Positions 1 through 7,707 of a DNA stretch of 14,737 nt are shown here, piece by piece (the stretch's first letter is position 1; every line of letters starts with the position of its first letter). The stretch covers positions 1-14,737 of the forward strand of contig CALRZF020000052.1 in assembly GCA_943372585.1 (NCBI GenBank), in the 5' to 3' direction. Under the pieces are notes generated by a model, which worked only from the letters and a program-made list of their open reading frames with translations, was not told where the DNA came from and made no database searches. Origin of the DNA: RAM1 sp943372585. Its GTDB lineage: Bacteria > Pseudomonadota > Gammaproteobacteria > Burkholderiales > Burkholderiaceae_C. A program made the position numbers and the translations under genes.

Positions 1-189
1 AAGCGCGCTTCGTTTCTAGCTCGCCGCGGCTGTCCGAGCGGAGCGCGCAGCGCGTAGCGAGTTCTGCGGCGCAACCCCGAATCGAGCACCGCAGTGGAGT
101 TGGCGCAAAGCGCCAACCGCCGAAGTGTGAGCTCCCGCCGGGCACCGCCTGCCGCGAAGCCGCGAATGAGTAAACGCTACGCATAACGC
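1..189. other. GC-rich non-coding segment downstream of ligJ
   Basis: I see no credible coding region here. The stretch is rich in short self-complementary GCGC-type words and carries an 8-bp perfect hairpin at 99-117. Its low-complexity, GC-rich make-up resembles the dispersed intergenic elements found between operons in Comamonadaceae, but I cannot test copy number from one window. It lies beyond the ligJ stop codon, so it marks the end of that transcription unit unless another gene follows to the left. Confidence 0.4.
99..117. repeat. Perfect 8-bp inverted repeat with AAA loop
   Basis: GTTGGCGC, then AAA, then GCGCCAAC form a perfect GC-rich stem-loop about 75 bp past the ligJ stop codon. 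On the minus strand, the direction of ligJ transcription, no T-run follows it, so it is not a textbook intrinsic terminator. It could still stabilise the 3' end of the ligJ mRNA or belong to a repeated intergenic element. Confidence 0.5.
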
Positions 190-1224
190 TCAACGTCCAC
201 CAGCCTTCAACCTGGTATCCAACCGAGAAAACACCCGTCGCACATTCCCCTCATAAATCTGGTGCCTGTCATCAGCACTCAAAATCTTTGAAGCCTCGAT
301 ATACCGCTTGGTGTCGTCGTAATAGTTGCCCGTGGTCGGGTCAATCCCGCGCACTGCCCCAATCATTTCAGAAGCAAACAAGACGTTCTTGACCGGGATC
401 ACGGTGTTGAGCAGATCAATACCCGGCTGGTGGTACACGCAGGTGTCGAAATAGATGTTGTTCAGCACATGGTCTTCCAGCAGCGGGCGCTTCATCTCCT
501 GCGCCAGGCCCCGGAATCGGCCCCAGTGGTACGGCACCGCGCCGCCGCCATGAGGGATCAGGAACTTGAGCGTGGGGAAGTCCTTGAACAGGTCGCCCTG
601 GATGCACTGCATGAAGGCCGTGGTGTCGGCGTTCAGGTAATGCGCGCCGGTGGTGTGAAAGCACGCATTGCAGCTGGTGGACACATGGATCATGGCCGGC
701 AGGTCGTACTCCACCATCTTTTCGTAGATGGGGTACCAGTGCTTGTCGGTCAGCGGCGGGCTCGTCCAGTGACCGCCCGACGGGTCCGGGTTGAGGTTGA
801 TGCCGACCGCGCCATATTCCTTGACGCACTTTTCCAGCTCGGGGATGCAGGTAGCGGGGTCCACGCCCGGGCTTTGGGGCAGCATGGCCACGGGCACAAA
901 ATTGTCGGGGAACAGCGTCGACACGCGATAGCACAGCTCGTTGCAGATGGCGGCCCAGGTGCTGGACACATTGAAGTCGCCAATGTGGTGCGCCATGAAG
1001 CTCGCGCGCGGGCTGAACAGCGTGATGTCGCTGCCGCGCTCCCTCATGAGCTTGAGCTGGTTGGTCTCGATGCTCTCGCGCAGCTCGTCGTCGCTGATCT
1101 TCAGGTCGGCCGCTTTGGGCATGACAGAAGCGTCCTTGATGCCGGCAATCTGCTGGTTGCGCCAGGCCTCCAGCGCCTTGGGCGCCGTGGTGTAGTGGCC
1201 GTGGCAGTCGATGATGAGTGACAT
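190..1224 (-). CDS. ligJ: 4-oxalomesaconate hydratase (LigJ/PmdE type), amidohydrolase superfamily
   Basis: This 344-residue cytosolic enzyme would hydrate 4-oxalomesaconate to 4-carboxy-4-hydroxy-2-oxoadipate, the step before the aldolase in protocatechuate and gallate 4,5-cleavage. The sequence begins MSLIIDCHGHYTTAPKALE and matches my memory of sphingomonad LigJ over nearly its whole length. Likely zinc and catalytic residues of the amidohydrolase barrel are visible: H8 and H10 (HGH), H180 (MIHVST), H225 (IPHGGG) and E286 (ASEMIG). The frame stays open upstream to about 1431, but the start at 1224 fits the family and has a purine-rich ribosome-binding site (GGAAAGAGGAAG) just before it. 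It lies 28 bp after the ModA-like gene, so the two are probably cotranscribed. The identification is strong. Assignment to protocatechuate rather than gallate catabolism is open. Confidence 0.93.
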   Translation of the reverse strand: MSLIIDCHGHYTTAPKALEAWRNQQIAGIKDASVMPKAADLKISDDELRESIETNQLKLMRERGSDITLFSPRASFMAHHIGDFNVSSTWAAICNELCYRVSTLFPDNFVPVAMLPQSPGVDPATCIPELEKCVKEYGAVGINLNPDPSGGHWTSPPLTDKHWYPIYEKMVEYDLPAMIHVSTSCNACFHTTGAHYLNADTTAFMQCIQGDLFKDFPTLKFLIPHGGGAVPYHWGRFRGLAQEMKRPLLEDHVLNNIYFDTCVYHQPGIDLLNTVIPVKNVLFASEMIGAVRGIDPTTGNYYDDTKRYIEASKILSADDRHQIYEGNVRRVFSRLDTRLKAGGR

Positions 1225-1252
1225 GTCTTCCTCTTTCCTTCTTTGATTCAAT

Positions 1253-1942
1253 TCAGGCGGGCTCCATGCCCTGGCGCTGTTTGGCCGCCGCCGCGCCGGG
1301 CGCGGCCATGAAGTCCAGCATGGCACGGGCCTGGTCCGCGCGCTGCGCAGTGGCCGCAATACCCCCCGAAAACGTCGTGATGATCTGGATGGCGGCGGGC
1401 AACGCGCCCACGATGGTGATGCCGTCCACATGGATCAGCTCGCTGAGCTGCTGAAAGCCCAACGCCACCTCGCCACGCGCCACCAGCGTGCCCACAGGTA
1501 CACCGGGCGGCGCCTGGACCATGCGCGGCTTGATCTGCTGCGCAATGCCCCAGCGCTCAAACAGCGCGGCCAGCGCCACGCCGCTGGGCCCGGTGGAATA
1601 GCTGACGCTGGGCGCGGCCAGCACGGCGGCGCGCACGGCATCCTCGTTGCTGATGTCCGGCAACGCGGCGCCTGCGCGCACCGCCACCGCCACGCCCGAG
1701 CGCACCAGGTCCACCCGGCTGCCCGGCTGCACATGCCCTGCCGCGGCCAGCTTGTCGATGGCGTCCGAGGCGAGGATCACCACGTCAAACACCTCACCCG
1801 CCTGCACACGTTTGGCCGCGTCCACGCCGCCGACAGATTCGATTTCAGCGCGCACACCCGACTGCTGCTCAAACGCCGCAGCCAGCTCGGCCAGCACCTG
1901 GCGCGTCGCCATGGACGAAATGCCCTTGATCACATTGCTCAT
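1253..1942 (-). CDS. ModA-like substrate-binding-fold protein without signal peptide
   Basis: The 229-residue product looks like a type 2 periplasmic-binding-protein fold of the molybdate-binding (ModA, PBP_like_2) group. The N-terminal strand-helix (IKGISSMATRQVLAELAAAF), the EVFDVVILASDAIDKLAAAG segment and the later VSYSTGPSGVALAALFERWG segment are typical. Classical ModA proteins are exported, but this one starts directly at the first strand of the fold with no hydrophobic leader, so it should be cytosolic as predicted. No ABC permease or ATPase is nearby. It is the first gene of a likely two-gene unit with ligJ and is divergent from lysR. Its role is unknown: a cytosolic binding or sensor protein, or an enzyme recruited from the fold. 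The family call is good; the function is open. Confidence 0.8.
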   Translation of the reverse strand: MSNVIKGISSMATRQVLAELAAAFEQQSGVRAEIESVGGVDAAKRVQAGEVFDVVILASDAIDKLAAAGHVQPGSRVDLVRSGVAVAVRAGAALPDISNEDAVRAAVLAAPSVSYSTGPSGVALAALFERWGIAQQIKPRMVQAPPGVPVGTLVARGEVALGFQQLSELIHVDGITIVGALPAAIQIITTFSGGIAATAQRADQARAMLDFMAAPGAAAAKQRQGMEPA

Positions 1943-2052
1943 GCGCTGATTGTGGGCACCGCCGCCGGTGGGTGGAAGGCATGCACCCCACTACCAGCTA
2001 TAGCGTTTCGGCATAATTGCTACCAAGTTATTCAAACCGTCACCAACCCTGC
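1943..2052. promoter_or_regulatory. Divergent control region between ModA-like/ligJ unit and lysR
   Basis: This 110-bp gap separates two divergent starts, the classic layout for a LysR regulator and its target. On the minus strand a possible promoter is TTGGTA (2021-2026) and TATAGC (1997-2002) with an 18-bp spacer. An interrupted dyad, ATAATTGCTACCAAGTTAT (2013-2031), overlaps the -35 box. Its outer arms ATAA and TTAT are 11 bp apart and its inner arms are TTG and CAA, which is reasonable for a LysR-type site. A second dyad, TAGC (2001-2004) with GCTA (2019-2022), overlaps it. CATAAT at 2012-2017 could be the lysR -10 box, but I see no good partner -35. Confidence 0.4.
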
Positions 2053-2949
2053 ATGGACCTCAAGCAGCTCGAATACTTTGTGCGCGTGGCCGAACTCGGC
2101 AGCTTTACCCGCGCCGCCATCGCGCTGGACGTGGCCCAGCCTGCGCTCAGCCGCCAGGTGCGCCTGCTGGAGGTAGAGCTGCGCCAGAACCTGCTGGCGC
2201 GCAACGGGCGCGGTGCCACGCCCACCGAGGCCGGCAAGCTGCTGCTGGAGCATGGCCGCGGCATTCTGCACCAGGTGGAGCGGGCACGCGAAGAGCTGGG
2301 CCGCGTGCGCGGCGCGCTGGCCGGACGCGTGGCCATCGGCCTGCCGCCCAGCGTGGCCAAGGTGATGACGGTGCCGCTGATCCGCGAATTTCGCCGCCGC
2401 ATGCCCGAGGCCACGTTGTCCATCACCGAGGGCCTGTCCGTGGGCATGCAGGAATCCCTGGCCAACGGCCGGCTGGACATTGCCCTGCTGTACAACGCCA
2501 CTGCATCCGCCGACACCGAAATCACCCCGTTGCTGGAGGAAGACCTGTTCCTGGTGGAGCGCCAGGCCAAAGCCACGCGCGCGAGCCCGCGGGCCGTGGC
2601 GCTGAAAGACATCGCCACCGTGCCGCTGGTCATTCCCAGCCGGCCCAACGCCATCCGCATGCTGGTGGAGTCTGGCCTGGCCAACCTGGGCCTGCGGCCG
2701 GACATTGCGCTGGAAATCGACGGCGTGGCCGCGATCCTGGAGCTGGTGGCCGACGGCGCGGGCAGCGCCGTGCTGTCGCGCAACGCGGTGGCCACCTCTG
2801 GCCGGCCCCAGGCCTTTGCGCTGCGGCCCATCACGCCGCGCCTGCGCACCAAGCTGTCCACCGCGGTCAGCTCGCAGCGGCCCGCCACGCTGACGCAAAA
2901 GGCCATGCTGGAGCTGATCCAGCAGACCGCGCGCGAATTGTTAGCGTAA
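2053..2949 (+). CDS. LysR-family transcriptional regulator
   Basis: A 298-residue LysR-type regulator. Residues 1-60 hold the winged helix-turn-helix (LKQLEYFVRVAELGSFTRAA, then AQPALSRQVRLLE and the TPTEAG wing), followed by a linker helix and a two-lobed effector-binding domain of normal length. The start at 2053 (MDLKQLEYF) fits the family; an upstream in-frame ATG at 2017 would add 12 unconserved residues. No clear ribosome-binding site precedes it. It is divergent from the ModA-like/ligJ unit, so it probably activates that unit in response to a pathway intermediate. It could also affect the adjacent transport genes. Its last 9 bp overlap the end of the convergent permease gene. Confidence 0.93.
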   Translation: MDLKQLEYFVRVAELGSFTRAAIALDVAQPALSRQVRLLEVELRQNLLARNGRGATPTEAGKLLLEHGRGILHQVERAREELGRVRGALAGRVAIGLPPSVAKVMTVPLIREFRRRMPEATLSITEGLSVGMQESLANGRLDIALLYNATASADTEITPLLEEDLFLVERQAKATRASPRAVALKDIATVPLVIPSRPNAIRMLVESGLANLGLRPDIALEIDGVAAILELVADGAGSAVLSRNAVATSGRPQAFALRPITPRLRTKLSTAVSSQRPATLTQKAMLELIQQTARELLA

Positions 2950-3900
2950 GAACCAGAGCAGCAGGTTCAGCGTCACAAACGACGCAACCGTGGTGCCCAT
3001 CTGCGCAGCAGCCGCAGGTCCGTCGTGCCCATGCTTTTGCGCCAGGATGGGATAGATGCCCAGCATGGGCACGGCGGCGAAAATCACCACGGCGATCTGC
3101 AGCTCGCGCGCCATCGGCGGCAATAGCCAGACGAACAACAGCACGGCCAGCGGGTGCAGCACCAGTTTGCCGGCGGCAATGACGGCCACATCACGCGCCA
3201 TGCCACGCGCGGCCACGCCTGCCAGCGAGCCGCCGATGACAAACAGCGACAGCGCCGCGCATGACAGGGCCAGCAGGTCCACCGCGCGAGCCGCCGGCAC
3301 CGGCAGGCGCCAGCCCAGCAACGAGAAGGCAAAGCCCACTGCAATGCCCCAGATCATGGGGTTGCGCACCAGGCCGGTTGCCGATTGGCCAAGCGCCTGG
3401 CGCCAGCGGGCGACACGGCTGACGGCGGTGCCGCCATGCCCGTCTCCCACATCGCTGTCGGCCAGCGCCAGCGCCAGCGGCAGCAGCAGGAAGTTTTCCA
3501 CCACCATGGCCAGCGCCAGGCCGATGCCCGCGTTGACCGGCCCGAACACCTGCGCCACCAGCGGAAAGCCGATGAAGCCGCTGTTGGAGCACGACATGCC
3601 CATGCCCACAAACGCACTGGCCGACAGCGTCTTGCCCGCCATGCGGCGCGCCCACACCACGCCCAGCGCCATGGCCGTGAGCGAGCCCAGGGCATAGGCG
3701 GCCACAAATACCGGATTCAGCACCTCGGCGACAGAGCGTTGTGACAGCGCGTTGAACAGCAGCGCGGGCAATGCCAGGTTGATCACGAACTTGCCGAACA
3801 CGCGCATGTCGGCACGCGCAAACAGGCCGGCGCGGGTGGTCAGGTAGCCCGCGGCAATGATCAGGTAGATCGGCCCGGTGATGGCCAGGATGGCTAGCAT
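2941..3900 (-). CDS. AEC-family (auxin efflux carrier type) permease
   Basis: This 319-residue inner-membrane protein has about ten hydrophobic segments, from LAILAITGPIYLIIAAGYLT at the N-terminus to the final TTVASFVTLNLLLWFL helix. The motif NSGFIGFPL near residue 110 is characteristic of the AEC family, which moves small carboxylates such as malate or malonate in bacteria. It is the last gene of the long minus-strand run, 31 bp after the DUF1932 dehydrogenase. Its 3' end overlaps lysR by 9 bp, leaving no room for a terminator between the convergent genes. Substrate and direction of transport cannot be read from sequence. A second organic-acid carrier beside a TRAP system suggests export or uptake of a different metabolite. 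Confidence 0.88.
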   Translation of the reverse strand: MLAILAITGPIYLIIAAGYLTTRAGLFARADMRVFGKFVINLALPALLFNALSQRSVAEVLNPVFVAAYALGSLTAMALGVVWARRMAGKTLSASAFVGMGMSCSNSGFIGFPLVAQVFGPVNAGIGLALAMVVENFLLLPLALALADSDVGDGHGGTAVSRVARWRQALGQSATGLVRNPMIWGIAVGFAFSLLGWRLPVPAARAVDLLALSCAALSLFVIGGSLAGVAARGMARDVAVIAAGKLVLHPLAVLLFVWLLPPMARELQIAVVIFAAVPMLGIYPILAQKHGHDGPAAAAQMGTTVASFVTLNLLLWFLR

Positions 3901-3931
3901 GCGCGCCGCAGCCTGCGTTCAGCGCTGGCGC

Positions 3932-4831
3932 TCAAGGCTTGCGGGCAGCCAGCAGCGCATCGGCATAGTCCTGCCAGCGCGCGCCCTTGTCCACCGCCTT
4001 GAATTGGCCCGCCGCCGCCTGGTCCGCCACCCACTGCTGCTTGTCGGCGATGGCACCGGCCATGAAGGGCTCAAACCCCGCTTCGCGCACGGTGTTGGCG
4101 GCTTCGCGCATTTCTTCCGCGCGGCGCTTGCCGTGCTGCACCACGCGGCTGAAGAAATAGGCGCCCTGCTGGCTCCAGTCGATACTGGGAAAGGTCTCCT
4201 GCAGCGTGGGCAGCACATGGTCTTCCACGCCATAGGCACGGGCCGTGGCATAACTTTCGATCACCAGCGCCTCCAGGCCCTTGATCATCACGCTGCGGCA
4301 CATCTTGATGGCGCTGGCCACGCCCAGCTGGTCGCTGACGGCGCGGGCATCCATGCCCCAGCCCGTCAGCACGGCTGCCAAAGCCTGGGCCTCGGCGCCG
4401 CCCAGCAGCATGGGCACGCGGATGCCGTACGGGGGCACTGACGTCATGACGCCCGCTTCCACATACCGGCCGCCCGCCGCATCGATCAAGGCGGCAGCCT
4501 GCTGCTTGGTGCCGGGTGATGCGGAGTTCAGGTCCAGGAACACGGTGCCGGCGCGCAGGTGTTGCGCGGCCTCTTGCGCCACGGCCAGCGTGTTGGACGC
4601 CGTCACCGCGGAGATGATGAGGTCGCACGCGCCACACAGCTCGCGCATGGACGCCTGGGCCGTGATGCCGTGCTGCGCCGCATGGGCCAGTTCAGCGTCG
4701 CACGTCACGGGCGCGGCAAACTTCAGGTCCCACGCGCTCATGGCGGCCACACCGGGCTTGCCTTTCAGGCCGGTACTGAAGGTCTTGCCCACCTCGCCGT
4801 AGCCGATCAGGCCGATTCGCTCCAGTTGCAT
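3932..4831 (-). CDS. NAD(P)-dependent beta-hydroxyacid dehydrogenase-like oxidoreductase (DUF1932 C-terminus)
   Basis: A 299-residue cytosolic protein with an N-terminal Rossmann fold (IGLIGYGEVGKTF, GxGxxG at G10, G12, G15) and an all-helical C-terminal half of the DUF1932 type, related to 6-phosphogluconate and 3-hydroxyisobutyrate dehydrogenases. The catalytic lysine of this superfamily is probably K176 in the GVASAIKMCRS segment, where the usual nearby asparagine is not seen. It starts 4 bp after the stop of the TRAP large permease, so translation is probably coupled. The likely role is oxidation or reduction of a hydroxy acid derived from the TRAP or oxygenase substrate, but the substrate is unknown. 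The family call is firm; the pathway role is inferred only from position. Confidence 0.85.
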   Translation of the reverse strand: MQLERIGLIGYGEVGKTFSTGLKGKPGVAAMSAWDLKFAAPVTCDAELAHAAQHGITAQASMRELCGACDLIISAVTASNTLAVAQEAAQHLRAGTVFLDLNSASPGTKQQAAALIDAAGGRYVEAGVMTSVPPYGIRVPMLLGGAEAQALAAVLTGWGMDARAVSDQLGVASAIKMCRSVMIKGLEALVIESYATARAYGVEDHVLPTLQETFPSIDWSQQGAYFFSRVVQHGKRRAEEMREAANTVREAGFEPFMAGAIADKQQWVADQAAAGQFKAVDKGARWQDYADALLAARKP

Positions 4832-4835
4832 CGCA

Positions 4836-6155
4836 CTAACCCACGTACTTCACCAGCCACAGCGAAATGGGCGGGAACACCAGCAACAAGGTCGTGCGGA
4901 TCACGTCGCTCACCAGGAACGGCATCACACCCTTGTAGCTTTCGCCGATAGGTACGTCCTTGGCCATGCCGTTGACGACATACACGTTCAGCCCCACCGG
5001 CGGCGCCAGCAGGCCAAAGCCCACGGTCATCAGCACCATGATGCCGAACCAGATGGCCACCGATTCCTTGGGCATGCCGAAATCAAGCCCCATCACCACG
5101 GGGAAAAAGATCGGGATGGTCAGCAGGATCATGGACAGCTCGTCCATCACCGCACCCAGCACCACATAGAACAGCAGGATGCCCGTGACCACCATCACAG
5201 GCGCCACGCCCCAGCCCTGGATCACCGACGCCAGCTGCGCGGGCACCTGCGTGAGCGCCAATGCCGTGTTCATCATGTCCGCGCCGATAAAGATCATGAA
5301 GATCATGGCGCTGGCGGCCGCAGTGGCATAAAAGCAGTGCGCCACCTTCTGCAGCGTGAGTTCGCGCTTGAACAGCGCCGCCACAAACGTGGCCGCCGCG
5401 CCCACGCCTGCACCTTCGGTGGGCGTGAACAGGCCGCCGTAAATGCCGCCGAACACGATGATGAAGATGATGGCAATCGGCGCGATCGCCATCACGCCGC
5501 CCAGGGTCATGCGCGGGCGCTCTGCGTCCTGCTCGGGCGCGTGGCCGGGGAACAGCCGCACATAAACGGCAATGGCGATCAGGTAGCCGCACATGGCGAT
5601 GATGCCGGGTATGGTGGCCGCGGCGAACAGCTTGGCAATGTTCTGCTCGGTCAGGATGGCGTAGATCACCAGCGGCACCGACGGCGGAATCAGGATGCCC
5701 AGCGTGCCGCCTGCGGCCAGCGTGCCGGTGGACAGGCGCCCCGAATAACCGTGGCGCTTCATCTCGGGCAAGGCCACCGACGTGATGGTTGCCGCCGTGG
5801 CGATGGATGAGCCGCAGATGGCGCCAAAGCCCGCGCTGGCCAGCACCGCCGCCATGGCCAGGCCGCCACGAAAGCGCGACATGATCACACTGGCAAACTG
5901 GAACAGCGCCTTGGAGATGCCGCCCTGGGTGGCAAAGTTGCCCATCAGGATGAACAGCGGGATCACCGACAGGTCGTAGCTTGCAAACCGGGCATAGGTC
6001 AGCCCGTTGAGGTTGTTCAGGAACGGGCCCATGCCCACCTGGTACAGGTAGCCAAACACACCGGCTATGAACATGGCAATGGCAATGGGCACGCGCACGG
6101 CCATCAGCACCAGCATGCAGGCGAAGATCAGGCCTGCCAACATGAGTGAAGTCAT
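4836..6155 (-). CDS. TRAP transporter large permease (DctM type)
   Basis: The 439-residue inner-membrane subunit forms the ion-coupled transport path of a TRAP system. It has a dozen or so hydrophobic stretches and the family segments GFGAICGSSIATAATI, GTLAAGGTLGILIPPS (substrate and Na+ region) and GLLAPPVGLNVYV near the C-terminus. Its start overlaps the stop of the small permease (ATGA, 6152-6155) and has a good ribosome-binding site (GGAGAAGGG) inside that gene. The substrate is probably an organic or aromatic acid because of the neighbouring oxygenase. The Dct names do not imply C4-dicarboxylates here. Confidence 0.95.
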   Translation of the reverse strand: MTSLMLAGLIFACMLVLMAVRVPIAIAMFIAGVFGYLYQVGMGPFLNNLNGLTYARFASYDLSVIPLFILMGNFATQGGISKALFQFASVIMSRFRGGLAMAAVLASAGFGAICGSSIATAATITSVALPEMKRHGYSGRLSTGTLAAGGTLGILIPPSVPLVIYAILTEQNIAKLFAAATIPGIIAMCGYLIAIAVYVRLFPGHAPEQDAERPRMTLGGVMAIAPIAIIFIIVFGGIYGGLFTPTEGAGVGAAATFVAALFKRELTLQKVAHCFYATAAASAMIFMIFIGADMMNTALALTQVPAQLASVIQGWGVAPVMVVTGILLFYVVLGAVMDELSMILLTIPIFFPVVMGLDFGMPKESVAIWFGIMVLMTVGFGLLAPPVGLNVYVVNGMAKDVPIGESYKGVMPFLVSDVIRTTLLLVFPPISLWLVKYVG

Positions 6156-6628
6156 TGGCCCTTCTCCGCAAAATCACCAAAGCCGGTCTGCACCAGCGCA
6201 ATTACCGCGGTCAGTACAAGCGGCGGCACCATGGCGGCGTAGACGATCCACTCGGGAAAGCCCAGCATCATGGTGGTGGAGTTGGAGCGAAAGGCGCTGA
6301 TGCCACCCACCGCCGTGCGCCAGGCCAGCAGCACCATCACCGCGCCCAGCAGCAACGCGCCAAAGCGGTCCAGCAGGTCATTCGTGCGGGCCGAGGCGCG
6401 CGCCGTAAAGAAGTCCACGATGATGTTGTCGCGCTTGAGCTGGCACCACGGCATGAACAGCGCCACGGCGGCACCGGCCGCCGCAGCTGTCAGCTCGTAG
6501 TCGCCCACCAGCGTGGTGCCGATGGTGTTGCGCCCGATGAGGCTGACGCAGGTCACCAGGGTGATGGCCGTGAGGATCACGCCCGCCAGGATCGCGCAGA
6601 ACCTGGCCAGAAGGGAAAGAACTTTCAA
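6152..6628 (-). CDS. TRAP transporter small permease (DctQ type), TTG start
   Basis: A 158-residue membrane protein with four predicted helices, including LLARFCAILAGVILTAITLV at the N-terminus and WIVYAAMVPPLVLTAVIAL near the C-terminus. The central RDNIIVDFF motif is typical of DctQ proteins. It pairs with the large permease and receives substrate from the binding protein. No ATG gives a full-length first helix; the start is TTG at 6626-6628, preceded by GGTGGA six bases upstream. It lies 47 bp after the binding-protein gene and overlaps the next gene by 4 bp. Confidence 0.9.
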   Translation of the reverse strand: MKVLSLLARFCAILAGVILTAITLVTCVSLIGRNTIGTTLVGDYELTAAAAGAAVALFMPWCQLKRDNIIVDFFTARASARTNDLLDRFGALLLGAVMVLLAWRTAVGGISAFRSNSTTMMLGFPEWIVYAAMVPPLVLTAVIALVQTGFGDFAEKGQ

Positions 6629-6675
6629 TGGATGTCCACCGTGTTGTGTTTGGGTGTGGGCGGATTATCAGGGAA

Positions 6676-7707
6676 TCACTTCTGGTATTTGGCGATCAGC
6701 GCACGGGCCTCCGACACCAGCTTGGCGCCGTCGATATTCTTGCCCTTCATTTCGGCAACCCAGTCGGTCTCTACCGTGGAGGCCGTACGGCGCCAGCGCT
6801 GCGTCTCGGCAATGTCCAGCGCCACGATGTTGTTGCCGGCCTTCACGGCAATGTCGCGGCCCACCTTGTCGCCGTCGTCCATGGCCTTGCCGAAGAACGC
6901 CGACGCTTCGATGCCCGAGTTGGCGTCAATCACCTTCTTCAGGTCAGCCGGCAGCTTGTCGTAGGCGGCCTTGTTCATCGAGAACGCAAACGTCTGGGTG
7001 TACAGGCCTTCCTTGCCGGCAAAGGTGGTGTGGTTCTTCACCAGCTCGGTCACCTTGAGCGACGGCGTCACTTCCCAGGGGATGGTGGTGCCTTCGATCA
7101 CGCCCTTGGACAGCGCGTCAGTCACGGCCGGCACGGGCATGCCCACCGGGGTGGCGCCCAGCTTGGTCAGCATGTTGCTGATCACGCGCGAGCCGCCGCG
7201 GATCTTCATGCCGCGCAGGCTTTCCAGGCCGGTCACGGGCGTCTTGGTATGGAACAGGCCGGGGCCGTGTGTGTGCACGGCAATCAGCTTGACGTCCTTG
7301 AATTCGTCGGCGGCGTTCTTTTCCACGTATTCCCAGAATGCGCGCGACGACTGCTCGGCGCTGCCGCTCATGAAAGGCAGCTCGAACACTTCAGACTTGT
7401 TGAAGCGACCCGGCGTATAGCCCAGCACGGTCCAGGTGAAGTCCACCACGCCGTCGCGGGCCTGGTCATACAGCTGCGGCGGGGTGCCACCCAGCTGCAT
7501 GGCATGGAACAGCTGCACCTTGATGCGCCCACCGGACTCTTTCTCGACCTTCTGGGCCCAGGGGATCAGCGCCCTGGCCGGAATGGTGGCCTGCTGCGGC
7601 AGCATCTGGTGCAGGCGCAGCGTCACGGTCTGCTGCGCCAGCGCGGAGCCGGCGGCGCCCACAGCGGCGGCGGCTGCTGCGGTCTTGAGGAAGTGTCTCT
7701 TGTTCAT
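6676..7707 (-). CDS. TRAP transporter substrate-binding protein (DctP type)
   Basis: The 343-residue periplasmic subunit captures the substrate and delivers it to the Q/M permease. It begins with an export signal (MNKRHFLKTAAAAAAVGAAG) probably cut after A24 (ALA/QQ). The n-region KRHFLK resembles a Tat signal with lysine in place of the first arginine. In the mature part, R170 in GMKIRGGS is the conserved arginine that binds a substrate carboxylate in most TRAP proteins, and the GMPVPAVTDALSKGVIEG segment is also typical. A clear GGAG site sits 6 bp before the ATG. It is the first of five closely spaced genes, following a 121-bp gap after the reductase gene. The substrate is likely a monocarboxylate or aromatic acid, not determinable from sequence alone. 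Confidence 0.95.
   Translation of the reverse strand: MNKRHFLKTAAAAAAVGAAGSALAQQTVTLRLHQMLPQQATIPARALIPWAQKVEKESGGRIKVQLFHAMQLGGTPPQLYDQARDGVVDFTWTVLGYTPGRFNKSEVFELPFMSGSAEQSSRAFWEYVEKNAADEFKDVKLIAVHTHGPGLFHTKTPVTGLESLRGMKIRGGSRVISNMLTKLGATPVGMPVPAVTDALSKGVIEGTTIPWEVTPSLKVTELVKNHTTFAGKEGLYTQTFAFSMNKAAYDKLPADLKKVIDANSGIEASAFFGKAMDDGDKVGRDIAVKAGNNIVALDIAETQRWRRTASTVETDWVAEMKGKNIDGAKLVSEARALIAKYQK

Noticed and set aside
1225..1431. Extended N-terminus for ligJ
   Set aside because: The extra 69 residues overlap the ModA-like gene in another frame, are R/P/S-rich, and precede a start at 1224 that has a ribosome-binding site and matches the family.
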